Source: Acidihalobacter prosperus
Lineage (GTDB): Bacteria > Pseudomonadota > Gammaproteobacteria > DSM-5130 > Acidihalobacteraceae
Direction: 5' to 3'
Length of the DNA: 64,000 nucleotides
Assembly (NCBI RefSeq): GCF_000754095.2
Contig: NZ_JQSG02000001.1
Span: 667,140-731,139 of the forward strand
This document shows positions 34,176-42,535 of this stretch, in pieces; position 1 is the stretch's first letter, and every line of letters begins with the position of its first letter. Below the pieces are notes generated by a model, which searched no databases, had not been told where the DNA came from, and was given only the letters and a program-made list of their open reading frames with translations. A program made the translations under genes and the position numbers.

Positions 34176-34514
34176 GTGAAGACACCGAAGCTAGTCGAGT
34201 TCAGGGGCAGCGCGTTGGACGATCTGCGTGCTTTCCCGTCAGACGCCCGCCGAGAGGCCGGCCATCAAATCGACCAAGTGCAGAACGGGCGTGACCCCGA
34301 CGACTGGAAACCTATGCCGACCGTTGGGAAGGGTGTTCGGGAAATCCGTGTCCGCGACGCCACGGGCGCGTTCCGCGTGATCTACGTCGCCAAGCTGGCC
34401 GAGGCCGTCTACGTCCTGCACTGCTTCCAGAAGAAGACGCAGAAGACGGCCAAGAGTGACTTGGAGTTGGCTGGGCAGCGCTACCGGGATTTATTGAAGG
34501 AGCTAGGACGATGA
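34176..34514 (+). CDS. HigB/RelE-like toxin (Gp49 family)
   Basis: A 112-residue basic protein with the Gp49/HigB-like fold signature: FRGSALDDLRAFPSDARREAG, then KPMPTVGKGVREIRVRD, FRVIYVAKLAEAVYVLHCF and KKTQKTAKSDLELAGQRYRD. Relatives are ribosome-dependent mRNA endonucleases. The GTG at 34176 is chosen because the frame upstream runs through the TATAAT box. The gene overlaps its antitoxin by four bases, toxin first, the usual higBA order. The pair would help keep the element in the cell. Confidence 0.9.
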   Translation: MKTPKLVEFRGSALDDLRAFPSDARREAGHQIDQVQNGRDPDDWKPMPTVGKGVREIRVRDATGAFRVIYVAKLAEAVYVLHCFQKKTQKTAKSDLELAGQRYRDLLKELGR

Positions 34515-34792
34515 GCAACGAACGATATGCAAGCGTGTGGGACGCCATTGAGGACACCCCCGAGGCCGCCGAGAACATGAAGCTGCGCTCGGCGCTCATG
34601 ATGGCGCTGAAAAAGCATATTGAGGCTGCCGGGCTGAGTCAGGCGCAGGCCGCCAAGCTGTTTGGCGTGACCCAACCACGCGTGTCCGACTTGATGCGCG
34701 GCAAGATCAATCTGTTTGGCCTTGATGCACTGGTGAACATGGCGGCGGCTGCCGGGATGCATGTCGAACTGCGAGTGAAGGATGCGGCTTGA
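34511..34792 (+). CDS. HigA/XRE-like antitoxin
   Basis: A 93-residue protein with a Cro/C1-type helix-turn-helix LSQAQAAKLFGVTQPRVSDL followed by MRGKINLFGLDALVNMAAAA. It would neutralise the preceding toxin and repress the shared promoter. AGGACG precedes the ATG within the end of the toxin gene. The N-terminal 30 acidic residues are probably the toxin-binding part. Confidence 0.92.
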   Translation: MSNERYASVWDAIEDTPEAAENMKLRSALMMALKKHIEAAGLSQAQAAKLFGVTQPRVSDLMRGKINLFGLDALVNMAAAAGMHVELRVKDAA

Positions 34793-34838
34793 GCCAATCA
34801 CCCACCCTCGCTTCGCCTTTCCCCACAGCCGAGCTGAT

Positions 34839-35714
34839 TTAGATGGGGTTTGCGGGCGCTGGCATAGCAGTTTCGGCTGCGGCTAGCACCTCTTCTATCG
34901 CGCTAACGTGCCAGACACGGCCAAGGTCTGACTCAGAATTTACTCTACCTGAGTAGATTCCGAGGAATTCCCACTTAGCCACCCCTGCTGCCATTGTGGT
35001 CGAAATCCGTCCATTGTCGTTTAGATAAGTAAATACGTTGGTTCTATAGGCAATCACAGGGGAACCCGATTGACCTTGCCGAGTGCGACAGTCAATGAGA
35101 AAGGTTTGGTTGTCTGGCGTCACGATACCAAGTTCCTGAGCCATAAACCCGGTGGCCCATATAGGAAAGTGTCCAGTGGAAGACAACCCAAAGGGAAATC
35201 CTATTACGCTAATTGGCTCTGCGGGCCTTACTACCAACTTCTGGCGGTCAAGGTCAGTCTTTAGGTAATAGGGTAATTTTTGGACATCACTTCCCCATTT
35301 TAAATTTAGTGCAACCACATCGGCCGATGCACCTAGCCTCGGATGTTCAATCCACCATGGCGAATCGTCTTCCTTATATAGAGGCAGGCTGACGCAGTGC
35401 CACTCTCCGCGTTCCAGAGGGGGTTTGTGGAAGTAGATGCGGATAGTGTCTGGAATGGCGCCGTGTTTTTTATCCAGACACTCGCCGGTTTCTTGGTGCC
35501 GACCTGTGACGTTATGGCGGTTTGTAATCAATGCACAGTGCGAAGATTGATCATTTGCGACAAGAAATGCCGTACCGCTGCTCAGGAGGACATCCTTGAA
35601 GTACATTTCTATGTAGAGCGACTTGAGCGAAGGAATCTCTAAGCCCATGGTTAATGCGCTCCCTTGGGCGGGGATCATATCAGGGGGTATGGTGGATGGA
35701 TCAGTACTCATCAT
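34839..35714 (-). CDS. Cytoplasmic trypsin-like serine protease (element cargo)
   Basis: A 291-residue protein without a signal peptide. It has the trypsin-fold triad: His67 in ALITNRHNV, Asp132 in ASADVVALN and Ser216 in RQGQSGSPV, plus the usual GTAFLV strand before the His. There is no PDZ domain, unlike DegP. AGGAG lies five bases before the ATG at 35714 (or eight before 35711). Trypsin-like proteases without export signals occur in several phage-defence operons, but no partner gene is adjacent here: its neighbours are a toxin-antitoxin pair and the integrase. Substrate unknown. Confidence 0.8.
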   Translation of the reverse strand: MMSTDPSTIPPDMIPAQGSALTMGLEIPSLKSLYIEMYFKDVLLSSGTAFLVANDQSSHCALITNRHNVTGRHQETGECLDKKHGAIPDTIRIYFHKPPLERGEWHCVSLPLYKEDDSPWWIEHPRLGASADVVALNLKWGSDVQKLPYYLKTDLDRQKLVVRPAEPISVIGFPFGLSSTGHFPIWATGFMAQELGIVTPDNQTFLIDCRTRQGQSGSPVIAYRTNVFTYLNDNGRISTTMAAGVAKWEFLGIYSGRVNSESDLGRVWHVSAIEEVLAAAETAMPAPANPI

Positions 35715-35839
35715 AAATTCTCCTGCTTAGCTTCCAAGAATTATGCAGTCCTGCCGACTGTCCCTTTTGCCATTTCCCCATCTAACAAGGGATACCTCAT
35801 AACGCTATTCCCGCAGGTCATGCGTACCCCATTACTAAC

Positions 35840-36928
35840 TTACCCCAGCTTTGCCGCCAAATCCTCAGCCCGTGGATGATAGTAGCGTTTGAGCATCCGT
35901 AAGTCCTTGTGGCCAGTGATCGCCGCAAGCTCGATCAAGTTCGGCACCTTCTCTGCGAGCCGACTGGTTGCCTCGTGGCGTAGATCATGGAAATGCAGAT
36001 CATCCAGCCCCGCCCTCTTGGTTGCCCTCACCCATGAGAGCTTGAGCGCGTTGGGCGTCACCGGAAATACTCGGTCATCCATAGCGGGTTTCTGACGGCG
36101 CAGCGCAGTCACCTTCGTCGCCTTCTGCTGTTCATCGCGCTTGGCCTTCAAGTCTTCGAGCACAGCCACGGCCCGGCTCGACAGTGGCACGTCACGCGCC
36201 TCACCGTTCTTCGTATCCGGCAGGTGAGCCACACGGCGGCGCAGATCGACATTCGGCCACGTCAGCCCCAGCAGTTCACCCCGCCGCATGGCGGTTTCAA
36301 GGGCCAGCATCACAAGCGGGCGCATATACGGGTTTTTCGTGCCTCGTCGGTACTTCTTGCCGTCCTCGCGCTCGCCCTCGGCGCTATGGTCGCCCAGAGC
36401 CGTCAGCAAGCGCGATTCCTCATCAACCTCCAGCCGACGATTACGCGCAGGCGGGTCTTTCGGCCTGCGGATGCCGGATACGGAGTTTTCGACCTCAATC
36501 ATCAGTTCGCGCCGCGCCCAGTTGAGAACGGCGGATACGATGTTCAACTCGCGGTTGACCGTGGAGCCCTTGGCACCGGCAGCAAGCCGACGATCCCGCC
36601 ATTCGGCCAACACGAGCGGTGAGAGGGCCGCTAGACGGTATTGGGCTATGGGATCGCCCATTAGGGTGCGAACACGCAGCGCGGCGGTTTCAGCGCCTTT
36701 CTGTGACGGCACCACGTCCAAGCGGTAGCGATCCAGCAAAGCGTATAGGGTAGTAGTTTCCGCGCTGGAGCGGTCGCGCCACACGCCGCGATCCATCTCC
36801 GATTCCTGCGCCCTTGCCCATGCGGCAGCATCCTCGCGCCGGAGGAAGGTTTTTCCTCGTGATGGGTAGCCCTGACGCCGGATTTTCGCTTGCCACCGGC
36901 CCGAATGAAGTTGCGTGATCGTTGCCAT
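35840..36928 (-). CDS. Tyrosine recombinase integrase
   Basis: A 362-residue phage-type integrase. Arm-binding N-terminal part (about 1-60, GRWQAKIRRQGYPSRGKTF), core-binding domain (about 60-165), and catalytic domain with the first Arg in ALETAMRRGELLGL, the HxxR box HDLRHEATSRL, His in ITGHKDLRM and the nucleophile Tyr in LKRYYHPRAEDL. It catalyses exchange between the element and the tRNA-Val site. It lies at the right end, 97 bases from attR, and is transcribed inward, with TGTCCAC repeats just upstream. Confidence 0.95.
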   Translation of the reverse strand: MATITQLHSGRWQAKIRRQGYPSRGKTFLRREDAAAWARAQESEMDRGVWRDRSSAETTTLYALLDRYRLDVVPSQKGAETAALRVRTLMGDPIAQYRLAALSPLVLAEWRDRRLAAGAKGSTVNRELNIVSAVLNWARRELMIEVENSVSGIRRPKDPPARNRRLEVDEESRLLTALGDHSAEGEREDGKKYRRGTKNPYMRPLVMLALETAMRRGELLGLTWPNVDLRRRVAHLPDTKNGEARDVPLSSRAVAVLEDLKAKRDEQQKATKVTALRRQKPAMDDRVFPVTPNALKLSWVRATKRAGLDDLHFHDLRHEATSRLAEKVPNLIELAAITGHKDLRMLKRYYHPRAEDLAAKLG

Positions 36929-36935
36929 TTTGCGG

Positions 36936-36969
36936 GGGCCTCACTGTCCACAAGCTGTCCACGAGGCCC
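36936..36969. promoter_or_regulatory. Integrase arm-site repeats near attR
   Basis: Two tandem 11-bp units CTGTCCACAAG and CTGTCCACGAG (36944-36965) are enclosed by the inverted repeat GGGCCTC/GAGGCCC. The same TGTCCA words occur at the left end. They overlap the likely integrase promoter, so binding would also regulate the gene. Confidence 0.55.
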
Positions 36970-37024
36970 TATTATAACACCACTAATCACTTAACAATCA
37001 TTGAGTTATAAGACTTTAATTAGC

Positions 37025-37074
37025 CCTTCACACGGCAGGGGTCACTAGTTCGATCCTAGTACCGCCCACCAAAT
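37025..37074 (+). repeat. Right attachment-site direct repeat (attR)
   Basis: Fifty bases identical to 29670-29719. The tRNA 5' half is missing here, so this is the displaced original 3' end of tRNA-Val. Confidence 0.95.
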
Positions 37075-37106
37075 AAAGGCTTATAAATCTGCCTGTTATA
37101 AAAAAA

Positions 37107-37137
37107 AAAGACCACCTAACCATGGTGGTCTTTTTTT
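37107..37137 (+). terminator. Original tRNA-Val terminator, right of attR
   Basis: AAAGACCACC pairs with GGTGGTCTTT around TAACCAT, followed by T-run. It matches the terminator after the left copy over TGGTCTTTTTTTGT. Confidence 0.85.
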
Positions 37138-37421
37138 GTCCAGGACACCCCTCTGGGACAGCACGAGTGTCCCCAATTGCCTGCATTTGCACCTCAGCGT
37201 GCGTACTTGGTCGTAGGGGATGAAACCATGCCCGGCCTTCTGATCTTCAATTTGGCCTTTGGCTTGCCCTCGTGGACTCGGCGCCTCTCCGCCCTAGATG
37301 TGCGATTGATACCGACGGTTCAGATCGCGCACTGCATTCGGATCGCTGTCCTCGCTGCGCTTCAAGCGCCCTGGTATCCGGGCGCGCCCGCCCGACGCGC
37401 AGGCGTCGCGCGCAAATCTTG
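37138..37421. other. Intergenic region right of the element
   Basis: About 280 bases between the terminator and the end of the copper sensor kinase. I see no supported gene. The start (GACACCCCTCT, then GTGTCCCC) resembles the DNA after the left terminator. Confidence 0.5.
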
Positions 37422-38819
37422 TCAGGCAGTCTTCGTCAACGACAGGCGGATGACGAAGCGCGTGAGACCGCCCGCCGATTCTACGCTCACCGAACCGCCA
37501 TGCGCCTCGGCGATGGATTTGACGATGGCAAGCCCGAGGCCAGCACCCTCGCCCGTATGCCGGCGCGCAGGATCGGCGCGGTAGAAGCGCTCGAAAAGTC
37601 GCGGCAGATGAGTCGGGTCGATGTCGCCCGGGTTCTCGACCGCGATCTCGACCGCGTCCGGCTCGGACGACAGGCGCACGCTCACCGACGAGCCGGCCGG
37701 TGCGTGTCGAATGGCGTTGCTCAGCAGATTGCTCAACGCACGGCGCAACATCAGGCGGTCGCCCTGCACGCTGGGCGCGTCTCCCCGCAGTTGCAGCGCG
37801 ACGCCGCGGTCCTCGGCCCAGGCCTCGAAGAACTCGAACAGCGCCTGGCTCTCCGCCACGAGATCGACGGCGTCGCGTTCGAGGCGCAGCCGGCGGTTGT
37901 CGGCCTGCGCGAGGAACAACATGTCGGCGATCATCTTGCTCAGGCGTTCGTACTCCTCGAGATTGGAATAGAGGATCTCGCGATAGGCCTCGGCGTCGCG
38001 CGCGCGGCCGAGCGCGACCTGGGTCTGCGTCGCGAGATTGGTCACCGGCGTGCGCAGTTCGTGGGCGATGTCGGCGGACACGGCCGACAGGCGGCGAAAG
38101 CTGTCCTCGATGCGTTCTAGCATGTCGTTGAACGAGGTCGCCAGCTCGGCCAGTTCGACCGGCACCGCCTCGGGCGCCAGGCGCGTATCGAGCCGCGCCG
38201 AGGTGATGCCGCGGATGCGCGCGCTGACGTCGCGCAGCGGCGCATGTCCGCGCTGCACCGCGAACCAGGCGGCGGCGATGGCCAGCAGGCAGGCGAAGGC
38301 GGTGGTCAGCCAGAGCGTATGGCGGAACCAGTCGAGGAAATGCTGGTGAAAATCGGTCGACATCGCCACCGCGACGGTGACCGGCCGCAAGTGACCGGGA
38401 AGACCGGCGTCGATTCGCAGCAGCGCGCCGCGGAAACGGCTGCCTTCCGCGCGCCAGACACGCACGTCGCCGGCAGCGATCCGCGCGGCGGGGCTGCCCG
38501 TCGCCAACAGCGGCGCGAGGTCGGGGCCGGGCGAGGCGTACAACCGGCCGCCGTCGGCGCCGGTCACGCTGACGAACACGCGCTTCTCGGCGGAGACGGC
38601 GCGCGCCAGGACCTCGTGCAACGGCACTTGCGCCGGGCGCGTGTCGAGCGCGGTCACGACCGCGCGCGCCACGCCGGCAAGCACCCCGGCGTCCTGCTCG
38701 GCGAAATGGTGTTCGATCGAGCGTTCGATGACCCAGCCGAAGCCGAGAAACAGCAGGCAGGTGGCCAGCCCCACGCGGACCGTCACCCGCAGCGCAAGCG
38801 AGACTGGGCGGCGGCTCAT
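37422..38819 (-). CDS. CusS-type heavy-metal sensor histidine kinase
   Basis: A 465-residue kinase: membrane helix at about 13-31, periplasmic domain of about 135 residues, second helix near 168-187, HAMP, H box in [18 protein letters not shown] box in [12 protein letters not shown] and G2 box [20 protein letters not shown]. The order and the [12 protein letters not shown] sequence are those of the CusS/CopS heavy-metal kinase family. It overlaps the regulator by four bases and is divergent from the copper-resistance operon that it probably controls. Confidence 0.92.
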   Translation of the reverse strand: MSRRPVSLALRVTVRVGLATCLLFLGFGWVIERSIEHHFAEQDAGVLAGVARAVVTALDTRPAQVPLHEVLARAVSAEKRVFVSVTGADGGRLYASPGPDLAPLLATGSPAARIAAGDVRVWRAEGSRFRGALLRIDAGLPGHLRPVTVAVAMSTDFHQHFLDWFRHTLWLTTAFACLLAIAAAWFAVQRGHAPLRDVSARIRGITSARLDTRLAPEAVPVELAELATSFNDMLERIEDSFRRLSAVSADIAHELRTPVTNLATQTQVALGRARDAEAYREILYSNLEEYERLSKMIADMLFLAQADNRRLRLERDAVDLVAESQALFEFFEAWAEDRGVALQLRGDAPSVQGDRLMLRRALSNLLSNAIRHAPAGSSVSVRLSSEPDAVEIAVENPGDIDPTHLPRLFERFYRADPARRHTGEGAGLGLAIVKSIAEAHGGSVSVESAGGLTRFVIRLSLTKTA

Positions 38820-39499
38820 TCGGCGTCCGGCAGGTCGAGCACGTAGCCCATGCCGCGCACCGTATGGATCAGCCTGGGCTCGAAGCCCTCGTCCACCTTG
38901 GCGCGCAGGCGGCGGATCGCGACGTCGATCACGTTGGTGTCGCTGTCGAAATTCATGTCCCAGACCTGCGAGGCGATCAGCGAGCGCGGCAGCACCTCGC
39001 CCTGCCGACGCACCAGCAGCTCCAGCAGCGCGAATTCCTTGTTGGTCAGGTGGATGCGCGCGCCACCACGGCTGGCACGGCGGCGCGGCAGGTCGAGCAC
39101 GAGATCGCCCACCTCAAGGCGGTCGGCGACGGCCGGCGCGGCGCCCCGGCGCAGCAGGGTGCGCACGCGCGCGAGCAGTTCGGAAAAAGCGAAGGGCTTG
39201 ACCAAATAGTCGTCCGCACCGAGTTCGAGGCCCTTGACCCGGTCCTCCACGCTGTCGCGCGCGGTGAGGAACAGCACCGGCACCTGCCTGCCGGCCTCGC
39301 GCAGGGCGCGCAGGATGCGCCAGCCGTCGACGTCGGGCAGCATCACGTCGAGCACCACGAGGTCGTAGTCGCCGGTCACCGCGAGATGGTGGCCGTCGAG
39401 ACCATTGCGCGCCAGGTCGACCATGAATCCCGCCTCGGCGAGCCCCTGGCGCAGGTATTCGCCTGTCTTTTCCTCGTCCTCGACCACCAGTAGCTTCAT
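38816..39499 (-). CDS. CusR/CopR-type response regulator
   Basis: A 227-residue OmpR-family regulator: receiver ([17 protein letters not shown], Asp in [13 protein letters not shown], Lys in [19 protein letters not shown]) and winged-helix domain ending in [13 protein letters not shown]. The segment [15 protein letters not shown] is characteristic of the heavy-metal regulator group. The ATG at 39499 is chosen because it begins the conserved MKLLVVEDE; the frame extends 12 codons upstream. A TGACAT-CA-ATGTAA site lies 70 bases upstream, between it and copA. Confidence 0.93.
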   Translation of the reverse strand: MKLLVVEDEEKTGEYLRQGLAEAGFMVDLARNGLDGHHLAVTGDYDLVVLDVMLPDVDGWRILRALREAGRQVPVLFLTARDSVEDRVKGLELGADDYLVKPFAFSELLARVRTLLRRGAAPAVADRLEVGDLVLDLPRRRASRGGARIHLTNKEFALLELLVRRQGEVLPRSLIASQVWDMNFDSDTNVIDVAIRRLRAKVDEGFEPRLIHTVRGMGYVLDLPDAE

Positions 39500-39568
39500 G
39501 CCTTCGCCATCCCTCGCGCACGCGCGACCGGCCACAGCTTAACGCGCCGCCAGACCGCGCGCCCATCA

Positions 39569-39582
39569 TGACATCAATGTAA
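39569..39582. promoter_or_regulatory. Cop/Cus-box-like operator between regulator and copA
   Basis: TGACATCAATGTAA is an imperfect inverted repeat (TKACAT-N2-ATGTMA) resembling CusR/CopR binding sites, in the 176-bp region between the two divergent operons. Confidence 0.5.
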
Positions 39583-39675
39583 TGAAGCGGTCATGCGAGG
39601 GACAGCGGCCGCCCCCTAGGCTGGTCCGCAACGTCCCGTCCGGGCGCCCGACATCAGCAGGGAGGAGCAGACGAC

Positions 39676-41460
39676 ATGACCCGAGTCCCGACCGGCCCCG
39701 ATCTTCGCCGCCGACGCTTCGTCCAAGGCCTCGCAGCCGGCGGCGTGATGCTCGGCCTCGCCCCCTCGCTCGCGGCCGCCGCAAGCAGCGTAGGCCGCAC
39801 GGCCGCAACCGGCGCACCGGGGCTGCACGGCACCGAGTTCGATCTCGTGATCGCCGAGTCCGCCGTCAACTTCACCGGCCAGCCGCGCATCGCCACCACC
39901 ATCAACGGCTCGATCCCGGCGCCGACTCTGCACTGGCGCGAGGGCGATACCGTGACCCTGCGCGTGACCAACCGTCTGCGCGAGGCCACCTCCATCCACT
40001 GGCACGGCATCATTCTGCCCTACCGGATGGATGGCGTGCCCGGCATCAGCTTCCCTGGCATCCCACCCGGCGAAACCTTCGTCTACCGCTTCAAGGTCGG
40101 CCAGAGCGGCACCTACTGGTACCACTCGCACAGTGGCATGCAGGAGCAGACCGGGATGTACGGTGCCATCGTCATCGATCCGGCCGGCGGCGAGACCATC
40201 CGCGCCGACCGCGAGCACGTGATCGCCCTGTCCGACTGGACCGACGAGGATCCCATGCGCGTCTTCGCCAAGCTCAAGTCGCACAGCGCCTATTACAACT
40301 ACCACCAGCCCACGGCGATGGATTTCTTCCGCGACGCCGCGCACGAGGGGGTCGCTGCCGCCTTCGACAAGCGGCGCATGTGGAACCGGATGCGCATGAG
40401 CCCAACCGACCTCGCGGACGTGTCGGGCGCCACCCTCACCTACCTGATGAACGGCACCACGCCGGCCGGCAACTGGACCGGGCTGTTCCGCCCCGGCGAG
40501 CGCGTGCGCCTGCGCTTCGTCAACGGCGCGGCCAACAGCTTCTACGACGTGCGCATCCCCGGGCTCAAGCTCACCGTGATGCAGGCCGACGGCGTCGACG
40601 TCGAACCGGTGACGGTCGACGAGTTCCGCTTCGGCCCCGGCGAGACCTACGACGTGATCGTGGCCCCGCACGACGAGGCCTACACGATCTTCGCGCAACC
40701 CATGGACCGCAGCGGCTATGCGCGCGGCACCCTCGCGGTGCGCGAGGGGCTGAATGCGCCGGTGCCCGCGCTCGACCCTATCGAGCAGCTCACCATGGCG
40801 GACATGATGGGCGCGATGGGCGGCATGGCGCACGCCGCGGCCGGCCACAGCGACATGAACCACGGCGGCATGAACCCGGGCGGACAGCCGATGGCGCACG
40901 GCGCGCACGGCATGGCCATGCCGGCCGCCGGCGGCAGCCCCCCCGTACGCCACGCGCGCACCGAATACGGTCCCGGTACCGACATGCGCGTCGACATGCC
41001 GCGCACAAACCTGGACGATCCCGGCGTGGGCCTGCGCGGCAACGGCCGCCGCAGCCTCACCCTGGCCGATCTGCATACTCTGGGCGGGCCGCTCGACCCG
41101 CGGGGTCCCGAGCGCGAGATCGAGCTGCACCTGACCGGCAACATGGAGCGCTACACCTGGGCCTTCGACGGCCTGCCCTTCGGCGATTCCACGCCGGTGC
41201 ACTTTCGCTACGGCGAACGCCTGCGCGTGATCCTGCACAACGACACCATGATGACCCACCCCATGCACCTGCACGGCATGTGGAGCGAACTCGAATCGCC
41301 GGCCGGCGAATTCCAGGCGCGGCTGCACACCATCGCGGTACAGCCCGCCCAACGCATCAGCTTCCTGGTCACCGCCGACGCGCGCGGCCGCTGGGCCTGG
41401 CATTGCCACCTGATGTTTCACATGGATGCGGGCATGTTCCGCGAGGTCGTGGTCGCCTGA
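39676..41460 (+). CDS. copA: Copper-resistance multicopper oxidase, CopA family
   Basis: A 594-residue periplasmic oxidase of Cu(I). It has a Tat signal (RRRRFVQGLAAGG), three cupredoxin domains and all four copper motifs: SIHWHGIILPYRMDG, YWYHSHSGMQEQTG, HPMHLHGMWSE and WHCHLMFHMDAGMF. A Met/His-rich insertion at about 370-420 (for example MADMMGAMGGMAHA) is the copper-loading segment of CopA/PcoA. First gene of copA-copB-cupredoxin. Not the P-type ATPase that shares the symbol. Confidence 0.95.
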   Translation: MTRVPTGPDLRRRRFVQGLAAGGVMLGLAPSLAAAASSVGRTAATGAPGLHGTEFDLVIAESAVNFTGQPRIATTINGSIPAPTLHWREGDTVTLRVTNRLREATSIHWHGIILPYRMDGVPGISFPGIPPGETFVYRFKVGQSGTYWYHSHSGMQEQTGMYGAIVIDPAGGETIRADREHVIALSDWTDEDPMRVFAKLKSHSAYYNYHQPTAMDFFRDAAHEGVAAAFDKRRMWNRMRMSPTDLADVSGATLTYLMNGTTPAGNWTGLFRPGERVRLRFVNGAANSFYDVRIPGLKLTVMQADGVDVEPVTVDEFRFGPGETYDVIVAPHDEAYTIFAQPMDRSGYARGTLAVREGLNAPVPALDPIEQLTMADMMGAMGGMAHAAAGHSDMNHGGMNPGGQPMAHGAHGMAMPAAGGSPPVRHARTEYGPGTDMRVDMPRTNLDDPGVGLRGNGRRSLTLADLHTLGGPLDPRGPEREIELHLTGNMERYTWAFDGLPFGDSTPVHFRYGERLRVILHNDTMMTHPMHLHGMWSELESPAGEFQARLHTIAVQPAQRISFLVTADARGRWAWHCHLMFHMDAGMFREVVVA

Positions 41461-41489
41461 ATGCCGGCGCCGCCAAAAGGAGAACGACG

Positions 41490-42494
41490 ATGAACCTGCC
41501 CCGCACCGCCATCCTGAACCTGAGCGTCGCCGCGCTGCTCGCCGCGACGGCCGCACAGGCGGACACGGCCGCGGCGGACGCCGCCGTACCGCCCATGCAG
41601 CACGATGGCATGATGCACGGCGCCCCTGCCGGTCAGACCGACGCCAAGCCGTCCCACGGCACCATGTCGGGCGATCACGCTGGCATGGACCATGCCAGCA
41701 TGGGACACGCCACAGCGCCGACCATGAATCACGGTGCCACCCCTGCCTCTGCGGGCGGCGGCGCGCCGGCCGATGCACGCGACCCGCACGCCTACGCCGA
41801 CGGCTATACCCTCGCCTCGGGCGCCTACGCGCTGCCCGACGGACAACGCCTGCACCTTGCCGACGAGAAACGGTTTCACGCCGTGCGCGTGGATCGGCTG
41901 GAACGCGTCTTCGCGTCTCACGGCGACGCCACCGCCTACGACGCCCAGGCCTGGATCGGGCGCGACTTCGACCGCCTGGTGATCAAGGCCGAGGGCCACA
42001 TCGCAAACGGCAGGCTGCAGGAAGCCACCACCCAGGCCTTCTGGAGCCATGCGGTATCCGCCTTCTGGAACGGTCAGTTCGGCGTGCGTCACGACAGCGG
42101 CGTCGACCCCTCGCGCACCTGGCTGGCGTTCGGCTTCGAGGGGCTTGCGCCCTACTGGTTCGAGACCGAAGTCACTGCCTACGTCGGCGGCGAGGGCCGC
42201 ACCGCGCTGCACGCCGCCACCGAATACGACCTGCGCATCACCCAACGGCTGATCCTGCAACCTCGCCTGGAGGCGAATCTGTACGGCCGCCGCGACGCGG
42301 CACGCAGCCTCGGCAGCGGTCTGTCCGACGTCAGCGCCGGGCTGCGCCTGCGCCACGAATTCGGGCGCCAGTTCGCACCCTACGTCGGTGTCGAATGGGC
42401 CGGCAAGTTCGGTGAAACCGCCGACTTCGCGCGCGCCGCCGGCGAGCCCGCGCGCGAAACCCGCTGGGTCGCCGGACTCCATTTCTGGTTCTGA
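41490..42494 (+). CDS. copB: Copper-resistance outer-membrane protein CopB
   Basis: A 334-residue protein: signal peptide (about 1-24, cleavage near AQADTA), a Met/His-rich copper-binding stretch (about 35-95, with repeats such as HAGMDHASMGHA) and a C-terminal beta-barrel domain (about 120-334) ending in Phe, as outer-membrane proteins do. Family motifs FWSHAVSAFWNGQFGVRHD and WFETEVTAYVG are visible. AAAAGGAG precedes the ATG. It lies 29 bases after copA. Confidence 0.94.
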   Translation: MNLPRTAILNLSVAALLAATAAQADTAAADAAVPPMQHDGMMHGAPAGQTDAKPSHGTMSGDHAGMDHASMGHATAPTMNHGATPASAGGGAPADARDPHAYADGYTLASGAYALPDGQRLHLADEKRFHAVRVDRLERVFASHGDATAYDAQAWIGRDFDRLVIKAEGHIANGRLQEATTQAFWSHAVSAFWNGQFGVRHDSGVDPSRTWLAFGFEGLAPYWFETEVTAYVGGEGRTALHAATEYDLRITQRLILQPRLEANLYGRRDAARSLGSGLSDVSAGLRLRHEFGRQFAPYVGVEWAGKFGETADFARAAGEPARETRWVAGLHFWF

Positions 42495-42535
42495 ACCGCC
42501 TCTGGGACCCGCCCCATCCGCTCAAGGAGACCATC

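Larger units (their letters stand above)
29670..37074 (+). mobile_element. 7.4-kb integrative element at tRNA-Val with plasmid-like replication module
   Basis: Bounded by identical 50-bp repeats from the tRNA 3' half. It contains an AlpA-like regulator, RepA-like ATPase, RepC-like initiator with iterons, an origin-like region, three small genes of unknown role, a toxin-antitoxin pair, a trypsin-like protease and a tyrosine integrase next to the right end. The base composition is visibly lower in GC than the flanks, especially between genes. No relaxase, coupling protein or phage structural gene is present, so it is at most mobilisable. It could also be a defective phage satellite, but the iterons favour a plasmid origin. 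Confidence 0.88.

Noticed and set aside
37025-37074. Second tRNA-Val gene at the right end of the element
   Set aside because: Only the 3' part from the anticodon stem on is present. It is the attachment-site copy, not a complete tRNA.
29584-37080. Insertion sequence or transposon ends within the accessory region
   Set aside because: No transposase, no terminal inverted repeats with short target duplication; the only boundary repeats are the tRNA-derived 50-mers.
37177-37584. 135-codon plus-strand frame right of the element
   Set aside because: Its second half is antisense to the sensor kinase, it has no domain and no convincing ribosome-binding site.
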